64,000 nt of DNA from a bacterium (GCA_023663725.1 JAMPGX010000012.1:1-64000), one strand, 5' to 3'; positions 1 through 10,680 are shown, counted from the first letter of the stretch. Notes: generated by a model from the sequence alone, not told the origin. Translations and numbers: made by a program.

Positions 1-121
1 ATTGTAACAGAAAGAGAGATAGTTCACAATTTATTTACTCATGCGTTTGTCGTGAGCTGCTTCCCAGTCGCCGTCAGGCAGGGAACAGCGCTCCACAGAT
101 ATACGGTTGCCAATAAAATAG

Positions 122-165
122 AGGATGCGAACCCTCCCAGTTTAACCCTGATTGGTTCGCATCCT
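122..165. terminator. Bidirectional-looking terminator hairpin
   Basis: A 12-bp perfect inverted repeat (arms 122-133 and 154-165) lies just past the stop codon of the minus-strand gene ending at 194. T-rich sequence follows on both strands. It most likely ends transcription of that gene. Confidence 0.7.
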
Positions 166-193
166 GCATATTTCTGTTATTTCTTAAATCAGA

Positions 194-1423
194 CTATACG
201 GTATTGGCGTAGCGGGTATTCCCCTGTACATTGTACGCACCAGTGGATGTATAACCATTGGAAGCGTCTGCCTGCGTCGTCATATAGTAATCTACAAGAG
301 ACGCGCTGGTGGCTATCGAAGAGCCGTAGTCCTTGAAGAACTTCTGCACCTGAGACATATCTGATTTCTCAAATTTGTCTGCGTCAACCGTCATCTTGCC
401 CTTCGCATCCACGTTGATGCCAAACTGCTTGAGTCCATTTGCGTTGTGCGCTGTCTTCTCCCTGATCTGGGACAGATTCGCCAATACGCCGGAGTTGGAG
501 CTGGACTCAGCCACCTCAAACATACGGTTGTAATTGTTCGCAAAGCTCTTTACTGTGCCCAGAATCTTCTCAATATCATATGACTCCTTGCCATCCTTGT
601 CTTTGACCATATCAAACAGCGCGTCAGAGGCAAGCGCTCTGCCGTCCGCCTTGAGGCCAGCGGCGCTGGAAGCTGCTGTCGTGCTGTCGGTATCCGTGCC
701 ATTAGCAGCATTGGTACTGGACGAAGCGCCTGCAAACTGAAGACGGGACGAAACTGTGGAGCCATAGCTCATGATATTATCGGCGGAAAACAACTCCTGT
801 ACCTTGGAGATATCTGCCGCTTTCAGCTTGGACTCATCGAGTTCAAGCTTTCCGCCCATCCCAATCGTGACACCGATCTCCGAGAGCTTATCGGCATTCG
901 CGGCCGTGCTGCTCATCATATTGGCCACATACGCAGTCTTGTTGCTCAGCGTAGAATTCTTGGCTGCACTCACAACATTATTGTAGTCTGACACATAGGC
1001 CTTCATTGCGGACACTACCTTGTCTGTCGCGCTCTGGCCATTTGCCGTGTCCGTATATGTCTTACTGTTCTGCAGCGCTGAGGCGGAGGTCTTCAGGCTC
1101 GAAAGCCCGGAAGTCAAATCCGCGTTAGCCTTCTGTGCTTCCTTGGATACCTTCGGATGCTTCTTCTCCTCGAGAATTCTGTCAAGAACATTGCTTTTGT
1201 TGCTCTTCCTGCTGGTCCCAGCCACACTTGAGTCCTGCACTGCGCTCCCTGCTTTAGCATCCGCATAGTATGCCTTCATCAGCTTGCCATAGCTGCCGTT
1301 CTTGATCGCTGCATAGTCCCCCAGCCAGTTGCTGGAAGCGGCATTGCCCGCTGCTGATCCAATACTGGAAAAGAGATGCGAATAGTCAGGCTTCGTAGCT
1401 TGCACATCAATACTGATTCCCAT
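194..1423 (-). CDS. Secreted or flagellum-associated FliD-like protein (tandem FliD_C-like segments)
   Basis: A 409-residue Ser/Ala/Asn-rich protein with no signal peptide or membrane segment. Its start has a good AGGAGGG site 7 nt upstream. Two segments, around residues 180-235 and 335-385, share the pattern 'IG(V/I)...G-K-(L/M)-x-(L/V)-D-x-x-K' followed by an F-(S/K)-rich stretch. This resembles the C-terminal region of the flagellar cap protein FliD. The middle and C-terminus are low-complexity and helix-rich. No other flagellar gene is in the window. I infer an export substrate of a flagellar-type machine or an uncharacterised Lachnospiraceae family; the similarity was judged by eye and is weak. 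Confidence 0.6.
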   Translation of the reverse strand: MGISIDVQATKPDYSHLFSSIGSAAGNAASSNWLGDYAAIKNGSYGKLMKAYYADAKAGSAVQDSSVAGTSRKSNKSNVLDRILEEKKHPKVSKEAQKANADLTSGLSSLKTSASALQNSKTYTDTANGQSATDKVVSAMKAYVSDYNNVVSAAKNSTLSNKTAYVANMMSSTAANADKLSEIGVTIGMGGKLELDESKLKAADISKVQELFSADNIMSYGSTVSSRLQFAGASSSTNAANGTDTDSTTAASSAAGLKADGRALASDALFDMVKDKDGKESYDIEKILGTVKSFANNYNRMFEVAESSSNSGVLANLSQIREKTAHNANGLKQFGINVDAKGKMTVDADKFEKSDMSQVQKFFKDYGSSIATSASLVDYYMTTQADASNGYTSTGAYNVQGNTRYANTV

Positions 1424-1558
1424 AATCTTACCCTCCTGTCATCCGTGACTTTGTTTAAAGAAACTTCCTGTTATGCTTATTATATCGTTATCTTCGGCAT
1501 AATTCAATAGGTTTTATGGGATTTTTATGCCATTTATGCTTTTTTTCGGCCCGACCGG

Positions 1559-2671
1559 TCAGAGTTGCACGACAAACGCCTTCATGCCGTCCTCCCAATT
1601 CTCCACATAATGTACTTCCCCGCCATTCCGCTCCACTGCCTTTTTCACGATGGACAGGCCTAGGCCGCTGCCGCCTCTCGTGTTTCTTGACTCGTCTCCC
1701 ACGCAGAAAGGCTCGAACAGACGCTCCTTCACCAGTTCCGGCAGCGGCCCCCCACTGTCGGCAAAGCACAGGGTAAGCCTGTCTGCACCCTCTCCCCGCG
1801 TTTCCCTCAGGGATATCCGGCATACCGTTCCCCTTTGCGTATGGCTCAGCATATTGGAGAGCAGATTCCGAAATGCCCTGAGCAGTTCAGCCTCGTCCAC
1901 CGCGCACAGGCATTCCCGGTCCGGAATATCCACCTCCGTCTCCAGCCCATGTTCTTCAAACAGCAGGTAATACTGTGCGACACATTTTCTGAGGAGCTCG
2001 GCCACATCTTTTTTTTCCAACGTCAACTGATAAGAGGGATTCTGAAGTCTGGTATACGACAGCATGACCTCCAGCAGCTCATCCATATGGACAGACTGTT
2101 CGCAGATCGTCTCCAGATACTCTCTCTTTTTTCCCTCCGGCGCATCGCCCTGCAACAGCACCCTGGCATATCCCATGATCATGGTCATGGGCGATTTGAG
2201 ATCATGGGCGATATTGGAATACAGGAGCCGGTTGTTCTCCTCCATTTTTGCCCTGTCCTCCTGTGCTCTTTGCAGGTGATCAGCCATCTCGTTGAAGGTA
2301 TTGCCCATCAGATATACTTCTCTGGGGGAATCCAGGCTGATCCTCGCGCTGAAATCACCCGCCGCAATCCTGCCCATATTCTCCGCCAGATTTTTGATCG
2401 GCGTCAGGACTTTCCGGCGAACCAGACAGGCAAACAGAACTGCCGGCCCGACGTCGAGCAGAATGTCCCTCAGGACGTCTCCCCATCCGTAGGAAACGCC
2501 CCCTCCTGCCTTCGACACACTTTCTCTTCCGCTCAAGCCGTCATAGAGTCCCTCCAAAAACATCCTCAGGAAAATACACAGAATAAACATCAGCAGGATA
2601 TATAAGCCCATCGGCATTTTCCTTTTTATTCTCATCCTCACTCCTGTTTCCACGCCTCTGCGGGCGCTCAT
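1559..2671 (-). CDS. Membrane sensor histidine kinase (HAMP-HisKA-HATPase)
   Basis: 370 residues. Two membrane segments lie near residues 21-42 and 68-86 with only a short extracytoplasmic loop between them, so the stimulus is probably sensed in the membrane. A HAMP linker follows, then the H-box 'SNIAHDLKSPMTM', the N-box 'FRNLLSNMLSH' and the G-box 'GGSGLGLSIV'. It would phosphorylate the response regulator encoded directly upstream: its start overlaps that stop codon by 4 nt (ATGA, 2668-2671), which implies translational coupling. Together with the CPBP protease gene it forms a three-gene operon. The ligand cannot be predicted. Confidence 0.92.
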   Translation of the reverse strand: MSARRGVETGVRMRIKRKMPMGLYILLMFILCIFLRMFLEGLYDGLSGRESVSKAGGGVSYGWGDVLRDILLDVGPAVLFACLVRRKVLTPIKNLAENMGRIAAGDFSARISLDSPREVYLMGNTFNEMADHLQRAQEDRAKMEENNRLLYSNIAHDLKSPMTMIMGYARVLLQGDAPEGKKREYLETICEQSVHMDELLEVMLSYTRLQNPSYQLTLEKKDVAELLRKCVAQYYLLFEEHGLETEVDIPDRECLCAVDEAELLRAFRNLLSNMLSHTQRGTVCRISLRETRGEGADRLTLCFADSGGPLPELVKERLFEPFCVGDESRNTRGGSGLGLSIVKKAVERNGGEVHYVENWEDGMKAFVVQL

Positions 2672-3351
2672 ACCTGCTCCAACCGATATCCCAGCCCCCT
2701 GACGGTGCGAATATAATGCTTTTCCTCATCTCCCAGCTTTGCCCGAAGCTTGCTGATTGCCACCATGATGCTGTTGTCATCCGGAAATTCGTTTTCCTTC
2801 CACGCCGCCTCGTAGATTTGGTTCCTGGTCAACACTCTTCCCTGATTTTCCATAAAAAATTTCATAATCCGATATTCCATCGCGGTCAGTTCCAGCGTCC
2901 TGCCGCCGACTCTCACCGTGCCGCTGCCTGCGTCCAACTCGATGTCCCGACAGGTGAGTACGCCGCTTCCCTCCGCTTCCGCATATCCATAACATCTTCG
3001 GAGATTGGCCGCCACTCTCGCCACCACCTCCGCCGGTTCAAACGGCTTGACGATGTAATCGTCCGTTCCCAGCCCCAGCCCTTTGATCCGGTCACTCACA
3101 TCTGTTCTGGCCGTGATATACAGAATTGGCACGGTGCTGTCTTCCCTGATGTTCTCAACCAGTCTGTAACCGTCCATCTCCGGCATCATGATATCCGCCA
3201 GAATCAGATGTATCTCCTCGCCGCTCTTCCATATCTCCCACGCCTGCCGTCCATTGCCTGCCGTCAGCACCCGATATCCCTGCAGATGGAGATAAATTTC
3301 CAGCAATTCAACGATCTTCGGCTCGTCGTCCACCACCAGTATGGTATACAT
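2668..3351 (-). CDS. OmpR/PhoB-family response regulator
   Basis: 227 residues with an N-terminal receiver domain (phosphoacceptor Asp in 'LILADIMMPEMDGY', Lys in 'IVKPFEP') and a C-terminal winged-helix DNA-binding domain ending 'YIRTVRGLGYRLE'. A GGAGGG site precedes the start. The start lies inside the 3' end of the CPBP gene (44-nt overlap), and the stop overlaps the kinase start. It is the partner of the kinase at 1559-2671 and probably controls this operon or the neighbouring membrane functions. Confidence 0.95.
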   Translation of the reverse strand: MYTILVVDDEPKIVELLEIYLHLQGYRVLTAGNGRQAWEIWKSGEEIHLILADIMMPEMDGYRLVENIREDSTVPILYITARTDVSDRIKGLGLGTDDYIVKPFEPAEVVARVAANLRRCYGYAEAEGSGVLTCRDIELDAGSGTVRVGGRTLELTAMEYRIMKFFMENQGRVLTRNQIYEAAWKENEFPDDNSIMVAISKLRAKLGDEEKHYIRTVRGLGYRLEQV

Positions 3352-4183
3352 ATCTGTCCCTCCGCATATCGCAGGCCCTGATCCTCACGGCCAAATACGC
3401 CGCGATGACCAATACCGCGCACACAAAAACCGCCGCGTGATAGGTGTCATAGCCATTCACCTCATAGCACAGCGGCTTTCCCCACAGCTCTGTCCTCTTC
3501 ATCATCGGGGACAAAAACGCCTCCAGATTGCAGAATAGATGTGCCGCCATGCTGTATCCGATATTCCCGGTCCGCTCATACAGATGCGCGAACACATAGC
3601 CGGCCAGAGCGCATGACAGGAAACCCTGAACGCCGTATCCGTGCAGCGCTGCAAACAGTATGACGTTGACCGCCATGGCAAACACAACACCGAATTCTTT
3701 TCTGAACGCGCCGTACAGACATTTTCTGAACAAAAGCTCCTCGGCAATAGGCGCAACCGCAATACCAAACACGGACAACAGCGCTTCCTCCCACGCGAGG
3801 ATATCCCGTGCGGCCATATCCGGTCCGCCGGCCGCGCCGGATAGCAGCCGTGAAAGCACAAACGCGGAAACTGTTCCAAATACGAACTTACAGACGCATA
3901 CAGCGACAACCGCGTATCCGCACAGTTTTGCGGCGGAGCATTTTCCACCCGCGCCCAAAGCCTCTCTCCATGTCTGGCTTTTCCTCATATACAACAGCAG
4001 AAGACCTGTTCCCAGCACAATTCCCAGCGATCCGCTCATGCTTGTCTCAAAATATTCCGTCATGGGCAGTTTTACCGCTTCCCCCAATATAGCCATGCCC
4101 AGAACCGACACCACCGTCCCTGCCGCTACGCCAACTACAGCCACGGCAATCAGCTTCAAAATCCTTCCTGTCTTCCTAACCAT
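3308..4183 (-). CDS. CPBP family intramembrane metalloprotease
   Basis: About 291 residues with multiple hydrophobic segments. The glutamate motif EExxxR is seen in 'IAEELLFRKCLYG', and the later His motifs in 'FAALHGYG' and 'AHLFCNLEAF', as expected for CAAX-protease/bacteriocin-processing (Abi) family enzymes. I chose the ATG at 4183 because GAGGAGG lies 7 nt upstream; an in-frame start at 4231 has no such site. The gene runs 44 nt into the response regulator. Family members process peptides or confer self-immunity to them, so the operon may respond to a peptide or to envelope stress; that link is inference. Confidence 0.85.
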   Translation of the reverse strand: MVRKTGRILKLIAVAVVGVAAGTVVSVLGMAILGEAVKLPMTEYFETSMSGSLGIVLGTGLLLLYMRKSQTWREALGAGGKCSAAKLCGYAVVAVCVCKFVFGTVSAFVLSRLLSGAAGGPDMAARDILAWEEALLSVFGIAVAPIAEELLFRKCLYGAFRKEFGVVFAMAVNVILFAALHGYGVQGFLSCALAGYVFAHLYERTGNIGYSMAAHLFCNLEAFLSPMMKRTELWGKPLCYEVNGYDTYHAAVFVCAVLVIAAYLAVRIRACDMRRDRYVYHTGGGRRAEDR

Positions 4184-4304
4184 GCTTCCATCCTCCTCTT
4201 CACCGTTTCGCGTATCGCGCAGACGGCGCACAGGACCGACACCGTCTGCTTCTGAGGACAGTATAACAGCCGATGCTTTCCCGCACTTGAATGAAAGCTT
4301 AAGT

Positions 4305-5204
4305 TTATCTTAACAAAAGTCTGTCTCTCCTGCCAAGCTGCCAGAATGCCACTGCGCTGGCCGCCGCCACATTCAGCGAATCGACGCCGTGGGACATGGG
4401 AATCCGCGCCACATAATCGCACTGCGCAACGGTTTCAGCCGTCAGCCCGTCTCCCTCGGTCCCCAGCACGACAGCCAGCTTTCTCTCCTCCTGCAGACAG
4501 AGGGCATCCAGAGGAACGGCATCCTCTGTCAGAGCCAGGGCGACCGTGCAAAAGCCCAGACTGCGCAGCACTTGAACCCAAGGCTGTCCGGGAGCGGGCC
4601 GGAGCGTCTGACAGTCTGCGGCGACCCGCCCTGCCTGCATCTCTCCCTGCTCCTTACAGAGTCCCAAAAACGTCCAGGGAATCTGAAACACGGTCCCCAT
4701 GCTCACCCGTATCGCCCTGCGGTACAGGGGATCGCTGCTGCCTTGAGTCAGCAGCACTCCATCCATATTCAGCGCCGCTGCGCTGCGGAATATCGCTCCC
4801 ACATTGGTGGGATTCATGACATTTTCCAGCACCGCAATCCGGCTCGCATTCAGGCATAACTGCGCTGCGGCAGGCAGGGGCCTGCGGTACATGGCGCAGA
4901 GCATCCCTCTGGTCAGTGCATATCCGGTGATCTGTTCCAGCACAGCCAGCTCCGCCACATAGACAGGAACATCCCCGCAGCGGTGGATCAGCTTACGGCC
5001 CGCTCCCTCCGCCAGTCTCCTCTCCATCAGCATGGAAAAAGGCCGGTATCCGGCATCCAGAGCCCGGTTGATCACCACGGAACTCTCCGCGATAAACAGT
5101 CCCTCCTGCGGTTCAAAATAATGCGCGAGCTGCCCCTCGGAAAGTCTGGCATAAATGTCCAGCTCCGGCGCATGGATATCTGTAATCTCAATCATGTCCG
5201 CCAT
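4305..5204 (-). CDS. TrmH/SpoU family RNA 2'-O-methyltransferase
   Basis: 299 residues. An N-terminal substrate-binding region is followed by a trefoil-knot SPOUT domain with motif 1 'NVMNPTNVGAIFRSAAAL', motif 2 'AVVLGTEGDGL' and motif 3 'IPMSHGVDSLNVAAASAV'. It would transfer a methyl group from S-adenosylmethionine to a ribose 2'-OH of rRNA or tRNA; the target nucleotide cannot be read from sequence. The start at 5204 has AAGGAGAAGGG directly upstream. It is a single gene between the CPBP operon and an AgrC-like kinase. Confidence 0.9.
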   Translation of the reverse strand: MADMIEITDIHAPELDIYARLSEGQLAHYFEPQEGLFIAESSVVINRALDAGYRPFSMLMERRLAEGAGRKLIHRCGDVPVYVAELAVLEQITGYALTRGMLCAMYRRPLPAAAQLCLNASRIAVLENVMNPTNVGAIFRSAAALNMDGVLLTQGSSDPLYRRAIRVSMGTVFQIPWTFLGLCKEQGEMQAGRVAADCQTLRPAPGQPWVQVLRSLGFCTVALALTEDAVPLDALCLQEERKLAVVLGTEGDGLTAETVAQCDYVARIPMSHGVDSLNVAAASAVAFWQLGRRDRLLLR

Positions 5205-5251
5205 CCCTTCTCCTTTTCTCCTCTCTGCCACAGGGCTTCCTGAAACCTGTT

Positions 5252-6565
5252 TTAAGCAACGGTAGTACCCGATTTACCGGTATTTGTCAATGCACGAAGC
5301 GGAAGCATCACATCCAGCACATAATACCCGTTTTCCGTGTAACAGACCATATCCCCGTCCAGGCGCTGCGCCGCCTCCTGTATGGCGGGAAGACCAAAGC
5401 CATGCCCTCTCTCCTTCTTGTCCGTGAGAGCCATCGTTCCTCTCTCCACATGCAGGTCATCCCGACAGCGGTTCTTGATTCGGATCAGGAGATACTCCCT
5501 GTGGTACTTCATATGCACAGAGACCTCACGCTGCTTCTCATCAAGCCCTTTGAGGGCGTCGCAGACATTCTCCAGCCCATCTGCGAGAATTCGGCACAGC
5601 TCCATATAGGGCAACTCCTCATTGCCAATCTGTATATCCATCCTGCAATCCGCTGAAAGCTCCTCCAGCTTCCGAGAATAGTAGGCGAGCGCCGCATTGA
5701 GATAGGGATTGGCACAGAACTGGCCCGACAGAGCATCCATCTCCTTTTCCACGCCCATCAGATACGCGGCCATCTCCTCCGTCTTTCCCGCCGCAAGCAG
5801 ACCGGAGAGCGTAGCTATGTAACCCTCCATATCATGCTTCATCTTCCTGATATTCTGCTGATTGTCAAGCTGTGCCTCAAGCGTGTTCTTCTGTTCCTGT
5901 AGAGCGCGCTCGCTCTGTTGTTTGCGAAAGAGCTGAAGCTGGCGGTACATGGTCGCAAAGATCGTGGCATAGGTCAGAGGCATCAGCGTCAATATCAGCA
6001 AAAATGTGGGGAGCTCCTGCGGTCTCTTTGTCACGATCACTGGGAAATTAGCGCTCACAGTGAGCAGGACATAATAGAGCCCCATCATCCCCGCAAAGAA
6101 CCACCATTCGCCGGCCACCGACTCCTTCAATTCCATATAAGGCTTTCTCAAATACCGGTACGCCACCCATTCAGCCAGCGGAAACAGCACCAGTCTGCCG
6201 ACCAGCATCAACACATACCGCTGTCCTCCAACATAAAAATCCGCCAGATTGGTCACCACGATAATCCACAGCGCCACTGTATCCGCCAGACAGAAGGTAA
6301 AGAAGAACTTTCCGTTTTTATCCTTCGACATAAACCAGAAAAACAACAGGCTCGGCAGAGTAAGTGTCAGAATAAAGATCTTTCCCATGAACTCCGCCCC
6401 GTAATACGCCAGCCCTGCCACCGTCAGGAGCGCCAACGGTCCCATTATGGCGCCCGTGAGAATAAATGTCTTCTTTCGTGGATAACGGGAGCGGTACAGC
6501 AGCATGAAAAGAATCAGTATGTGAAACAGTGACCAGAGCATTGACAGATCCCTAAGTATCGTCAT
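5252..6565 (-). CDS. AgrC-like sensor kinase (GHKL ATPase, polytopic membrane domain)
   Basis: 437 residues. The N-terminal half (about 1-215) has six or so hydrophobic helices. A coiled-coil linker (about 215-240) leads to the AgrC-type phosphoacceptor 'MKHDMEGYIATLSGLL', and a GHKL ATPase domain follows with the N-box 'ADGLENVCDAL' and 'GHGFGLPAIQEAA'. Kinases of this class usually pair with a LytTR regulator and sense cyclic peptides. No LytTR gene or peptide precursor adjoins it here, so it looks like an orphan. A GGAGGTGGG site precedes the ATG. Confidence 0.88.
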   Translation of the reverse strand: MTILRDLSMLWSLFHILILFMLLYRSRYPRKKTFILTGAIMGPLALLTVAGLAYYGAEFMGKIFILTLTLPSLLFFWFMSKDKNGKFFFTFCLADTVALWIIVVTNLADFYVGGQRYVLMLVGRLVLFPLAEWVAYRYLRKPYMELKESVAGEWWFFAGMMGLYYVLLTVSANFPVIVTKRPQELPTFLLILTLMPLTYATIFATMYRQLQLFRKQQSERALQEQKNTLEAQLDNQQNIRKMKHDMEGYIATLSGLLAAGKTEEMAAYLMGVEKEMDALSGQFCANPYLNAALAYYSRKLEELSADCRMDIQIGNEELPYMELCRILADGLENVCDALKGLDEKQREVSVHMKYHREYLLIRIKNRCRDDLHVERGTMALTDKKERGHGFGLPAIQEAAQRLDGDMVCYTENGYYVLDVMLPLRALTNTGKSGTTVA

Positions 6566-6682
6566 CTATCATCCCACCTCCACGAACAGTCCCCCGCAGT
6601 TGGCCCAACCGCGTTTATGTATTTCCCTCGCAAGGACTGGATTCCATATTCATTATAGCACGGTTTTTCCCGCCCCATCCTG

Positions 6683-8041
6683 TCAATTTTGCTTCAAATA
6701 CTGCTTATTTTGTAGTTTCCTCACACTTCTGCCATAAATCAATCCGCCAATCAGGTCCGCCAGCCCCCAGCCGATGGGAATCGCACACCAGATACCTACC
6801 ACGCCGACAGCCGGAATCGCCGCCAAGGTATAAGCCAGAACCACCCGCGTCCCCAGGGACACAACGGTCAGCACCACAGATATACCCGGTCTCCCGATGG
6901 CCCTGTACAGCCCGTAAAACAGAAATAGACAGCCAATCCCACAGTAAAAGGGGCCCACGGTATGCAGATACCGCACGCCTTCGACAAGGATTGCGCTCTC
7001 CTGAGAGTCAATGAAGATCAACATCAGAGGTCTCGCCAGAAACCAGAGAATCAAAGATACCGCCAGACAATAGGACACGGTAGTCAGCACCCCGCACCGC
7101 ACCCCTTTTCGAATCCTATCCCCCTTTCCAGCGCCCATGTTCTGAGCGATAAAAGTGGAAAAGGCATTGCCATATTCCTGGGCGGGCATATAGGCGAAGG
7201 CGTCCACCTTGACCGCCGCCGCAAACGCCGCCATCACTGTGGTGCCAAAGCTGTTCACCAGCCCCTGCACCATCAGGATACCCAGATTCATCACCGATTG
7301 CTGCACACAAGTCAGCCCGGAGTAGCTGACAATCTCCCTCAGGCTTTTCCTGCTGATCTGGAACCGGCCCAAAGCCCTCCTCACCGTTTTGCTGGTGACA
7401 AGGGCGTACAGCCCGATTCCCAGGCCCGATATGTATTGGGAAATAACGGTCGCCGCAGCCGCCCCGACAGTACCCTGCTGCCAGCAGCCCACAAAGAGAA
7501 TATCCAATCCGATGTTCAACACTGTGGCCACGCCCAGAAACACCAGGGGAACCACGGAGTTCCCGACGGCTTTCAGATAAGAGCCAAAAAAGTTGTACAG
7601 CGCCACGGCAGGAATTCCCCAGAAAATCAGGACCAGGTAGTCCCGCATAATCCCCGTAAGCTCCGCAGGGACCTGCATCCACGCCATGATCCAGTCCACC
7701 CCCAGCAGAGAGAGTGCTGCAAGAAGGACGGCCACCAGCGCCACCAACAGAAAGGAGGCGCTAATTCCCTTTTCCAGACCGTCCTCATCCTGTCTGCCAA
7801 AGCACAGGGAAAACACCACCCCGCTACCCATACACAGCCCCAGCAGCAGGGAGGTCAGAAAGGTCATCAGGGCGAAGGCCGCTCCGACGGCCGCCAGAGC
7901 ATCAGGTCCCGCATAGCGCCCGACCACCCAGGTGTCCACGATATTGTAACCCTGCTGCAGCAGATTCCCCAGTATCATGGGAAAGGCAAAGAGGCACAGC
8001 GTTGAAAACACCGAGCCTTCAGTCAAATCCTTCCGTGTCAT
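6683..8041 (-). CDS. MATE family multidrug/cation antiporter
   Basis: 452 residues, about 12 membrane helices arranged as two six-helix halves. The N-terminal 'FAFPMILGNLLQQGYNIVDTWVVGRY' region is the typical MATE helix 1 motif. These proteins export organic cations or drugs using Na+ or H+ gradients. A CGGAG site lies just upstream of the ATG. It is the last gene before clpB, 50 nt downstream of the clpB stop, and could be co-transcribed with it. The substrate is unknown. A second, divergent MATE gene lies at 61565. Confidence 0.92.
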   Translation of the reverse strand: MTRKDLTEGSVFSTLCLFAFPMILGNLLQQGYNIVDTWVVGRYAGPDALAAVGAAFALMTFLTSLLLGLCMGSGVVFSLCFGRQDEDGLEKGISASFLLVALVAVLLAALSLLGVDWIMAWMQVPAELTGIMRDYLVLIFWGIPAVALYNFFGSYLKAVGNSVVPLVFLGVATVLNIGLDILFVGCWQQGTVGAAAATVISQYISGLGIGLYALVTSKTVRRALGRFQISRKSLREIVSYSGLTCVQQSVMNLGILMVQGLVNSFGTTVMAAFAAAVKVDAFAYMPAQEYGNAFSTFIAQNMGAGKGDRIRKGVRCGVLTTVSYCLAVSLILWFLARPLMLIFIDSQESAILVEGVRYLHTVGPFYCGIGCLFLFYGLYRAIGRPGISVVLTVVSLGTRVVLAYTLAAIPAVGVVGIWCAIPIGWGLADLIGGLIYGRSVRKLQNKQYLKQN

Positions 8042-8091
8042 AGTATTACTCCGCAGTCAGTATTTTTCCACTGTAACTTCTCAAGTTACGC

Positions 8092-10680
8092 TCAGGCCCT
8101 GATCGGAACCGCCGACAGCGCATCCTCCTCCACCTGAATCTGAATGGTATCGCCCTGCTCTACCTCGTCGGACAGAATCAGCTTAGCCGACAAGGTCTCG
8201 ACATGCTTCTGAATATAGCGCTTTAACGGACGAGCCCCATATACCGGATCATAAGCCTGATCAATGATAAAGCGCTCCGCCTCTGGCGTCAGGCTGATGG
8301 TCAGATCACGATCCGAAAGTCTCCGATTCAATCCCTGCACAATCAGCTTGATGATACCGCCGATATTCTCTTTCGTCAGAGGCTTGAACAGAATCGTCTC
8401 ATCCAGACGGTTCAAAAATTCCGGCCGAAAATGAGCGCGCAACTCGTTCATAACCATCTCCTCCGCCTCCCCGGAGATGCTACCGTCCTCCTGAATTCCC
8501 TCCAGCAGATACTGTGCGCCGATATTGGAGGTCATGATCAGTATTGTGTTCTTAAAGTCCACAGTGCGTCCCTGGGAATCCGTGATCCGTCCATCATCCA
8601 GCACCTGCAATAGTACATTGAACACATCAGGATGGGCTTTCTCCACCTCGTCGAACAATACCACGGAATACGGCTTTCTCCTGACCGCTTCGGTCAATTG
8701 TCCGCCCTCCTCGTAGCCCACATATCCGGGAGGCGCTCCAATCAAGCGGGATACAGAGTATTTCTCCATGTATTCGCTCATATCGATACGCACCATGTTA
8801 TTCTCGTCATCGAACAGAGCCGCCGCAAGCGATTTGGCCAACTCCGTCTTGCCAACACCGGTGGGACCCAGGAACAGGAAGGAACCAATAGGCTTGCCAG
8901 GGTCTTTGATGCCCGCCTTGGAGCGGATGATGGCCTCACTGACCTTAGTCACGCCCTCGTCCTGTCCGATTACCCTCTTATGCAGCTCTTCGTCCAGATG
9001 CAGAGTCTTGTTGCGCTCACTCTCTGTCAGCTTTGCCACCGGGATACCGGTCCAACGGGATATAATCTTGGCGATCTCCTCGTCGGAGACCTTCTCATGC
9101 ACCAGAGACATGTCCCGGGCATTGACCTTCTCCTCCTCGATCTCCAGCTGCTTTTTCAGGGCGGGCAGAGTTCCGTAGCTGAGCTCCGCGGCCTTCTCCA
9201 GATCCCCGTCCCTCTGAGCGATCTGAATCTGGCTGTTGACCTCGTCGATCTGTTCCCGCAGCTTTGACAGATCTTCCACGGACTTTTTCTCATTGTCCCA
9301 CTGAGCCTTGCGCCCCGCAAACTCCTCCTTCAGCTCCGCCAGCTCACGCTGCAGGTCTGCCAGTCGCTCCTGGCTCAAGCGGTCATCCTCCTTTTTCAGG
9401 GCCGCCTCCTCGATCTCCATCTGCATCACCTTGCGCTGCAGCTCATCCAGTTCTGTGGGCAGGCTGTCCAGCTCGGTCTTGATCAAAGCACAGGCCTCGT
9501 CCACCAGATCTATGGCCTTATCCGGCAGGAAACGGTCTGAGATATAGCGGCTGGACAGCGTGGCGGCGCTGACCAGGGCATTATCCATGATCTTCACGCC
9601 ATGGTACACCTCATAGCGTTCCTTCAGTCCCCGCAGGATGGAAATGGTGTCCTCAACCGTGGGCTCATCCACCATAACCGGCTGAAAACGTCGAGCCAGA
9701 GCGGGATCCTTTTCAATGTACTGGCGATACTCGTCCAGCGTTGTGGCGCCGATACAGTGCAGTTCGCCCCTGGCCAACATGGGCTTTAACATATTGCCCG
9801 CATCCATGGCTCCGTCTGTTTTACCGGCTCCTACGATGGTGTGCAGCTCATCGATAAACAGGATGATCTGGCCGTCGGACTGTTTCACGTCCTCCAGCAC
9901 GGCCTTCAGACGCTCCTCAAATTCGCCCCGATACTTGGCTCCCGCCACCAGTGCGCCCATATCCAGGGAAAAAAGTTTCTTATCCTTCAAGCCCTGTGGC
10001 ACATCCCCCCGCACGATACGCTGGGCCAACCCCTCCACCACGGCGGTCTTACCCACGCCGGGCTCACCGATGAGCACGGGATTATTCTTGGTCTTGCGGG
10101 AGAGAATGCGGATCACATTGCGTATCTCACTGTCTCGCCCAATCACCGGATCAAGCTTCTGATTGCGCGCCCGCTCCACCAGCTCCTGCCCGTATTTCTC
10201 CAGGGTGTCATAGGTGGCCTCGGGATTGTCGCTGGTCACTCTCTGATTGCCGCGCACTGTAGACAGGGCCTGCAGGAATCGCTCCCTCGTAATCCCGTAC
10301 TCCTTCCAGATAGCCGCGATCTCTCTGCTGGGAAAATGCAGCATGGCCAGCATCAGATGCTCCACCGACACATACTCGTCTCCCAGCTGTTTGGCCTCGT
10401 CCTCCGCAGAGATCAACACCTTGTTCAGGTGCTGTCCCATATAGACCTGACCGCCCTGTACCTTGACCCGCTTTTGCAGGGCCTGTTCCACCCTGTTTAC
10501 AAAATGCTCCTTCTGAATCTCCATCTTCTCAATCAGCTTCAGGATCAGACTGTCCTCCAGGGTCAGCAGACTCAGCAGCAGATGCTCCTGCTCGATCTCC
10601 TGATTGCCGTACTCGTAGGCCAGCTTCTCGCAGTCCTGCACAGCCTGCATGGACTTCTGTGTAAATTTGGAAATATTCAT
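8092..10680 (-). CDS. clpB: ATP-dependent disaggregase ClpB
   Basis: 862 residues, full length for ClpB. An N-terminal Clp_N domain (1-145) is followed by AAA-1 with Walker A '[13 protein letters not shown]', the long coiled-coil middle domain (about 405-525) that separates ClpB from ClpA/C, and AAA-2 with '[12 protein letters not shown]'. No ClpP-binding IGF loop was noticed. It rescues aggregated proteins with DnaK. AGGAGTG lies before the ATG. No CIRCE operator is visible upstream; instead copy A of the structured repeat lies 50 nt upstream, which could influence its 5' leader. Confidence 0.97.
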   Translation of the reverse strand: MNISKFTQKSMQAVQDCEKLAYEYGNQEIEQEHLLLSLLTLEDSLILKLIEKMEIQKEHFVNRVEQALQKRVKVQGGQVYMGQHLNKVLISAEDEAKQLGDEYVSVEHLMLAMLHFPSREIAAIWKEYGITRERFLQALSTVRGNQRVTSDNPEATYDTLEKYGQELVERARNQKLDPVIGRDSEIRNVIRILSRKTKNNPVLIGEPGVGKTAVVEGLAQRIVRGDVPQGLKDKKLFSLDMGALVAGAKYRGEFEERLKAVLEDVKQSDGQIILFIDELHTIVGAGKTDGAMDAGNMLKPMLARGELHCIGATTLDEYRQYIEKDPALARRFQPVMVDEPTVEDTISILRGLKERYEVYHGVKIMDNALVSAATLSSRYISDRFLPDKAIDLVDEACALIKTELDSLPTELDELQRKVMQMEIEEAALKKEDDRLSQERLADLQRELAELKEEFAGRKAQWDNEKKSVEDLSKLREQIDEVNSQIQIAQRDGDLEKAAELSYGTLPALKKQLEIEEEKVNARDMSLVHEKVSDEEIAKIISRWTGIPVAKLTESERNKTLHLDEELHKRVIGQDEGVTKVSEAIIRSKAGIKDPGKPIGSFLFLGPTGVGKTELAKSLAAALFDDENNMVRIDMSEYMEKYSVSRLIGAPPGYVGYEEGGQLTEAVRRKPYSVVLFDEVEKAHPDVFNVLLQVLDDGRITDSQGRTVDFKNTILIMTSNIGAQYLLEGIQEDGSISGEAEEMVMNELRAHFRPEFLNRLDETILFKPLTKENIGGIIKLIVQGLNRRLSDRDLTISLTPEAERFIIDQAYDPVYGARPLKRYIQKHVETLSAKLILSDEVEQGDTIQIQVEEDALSAVPIRA

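Noticed and set aside
1-121. Short minus-strand frame ending 'HDKRMSK' at the window edge
   Set aside because: There is no start codon with a ribosome-binding site and the region follows a terminator; not enough to support a gene.
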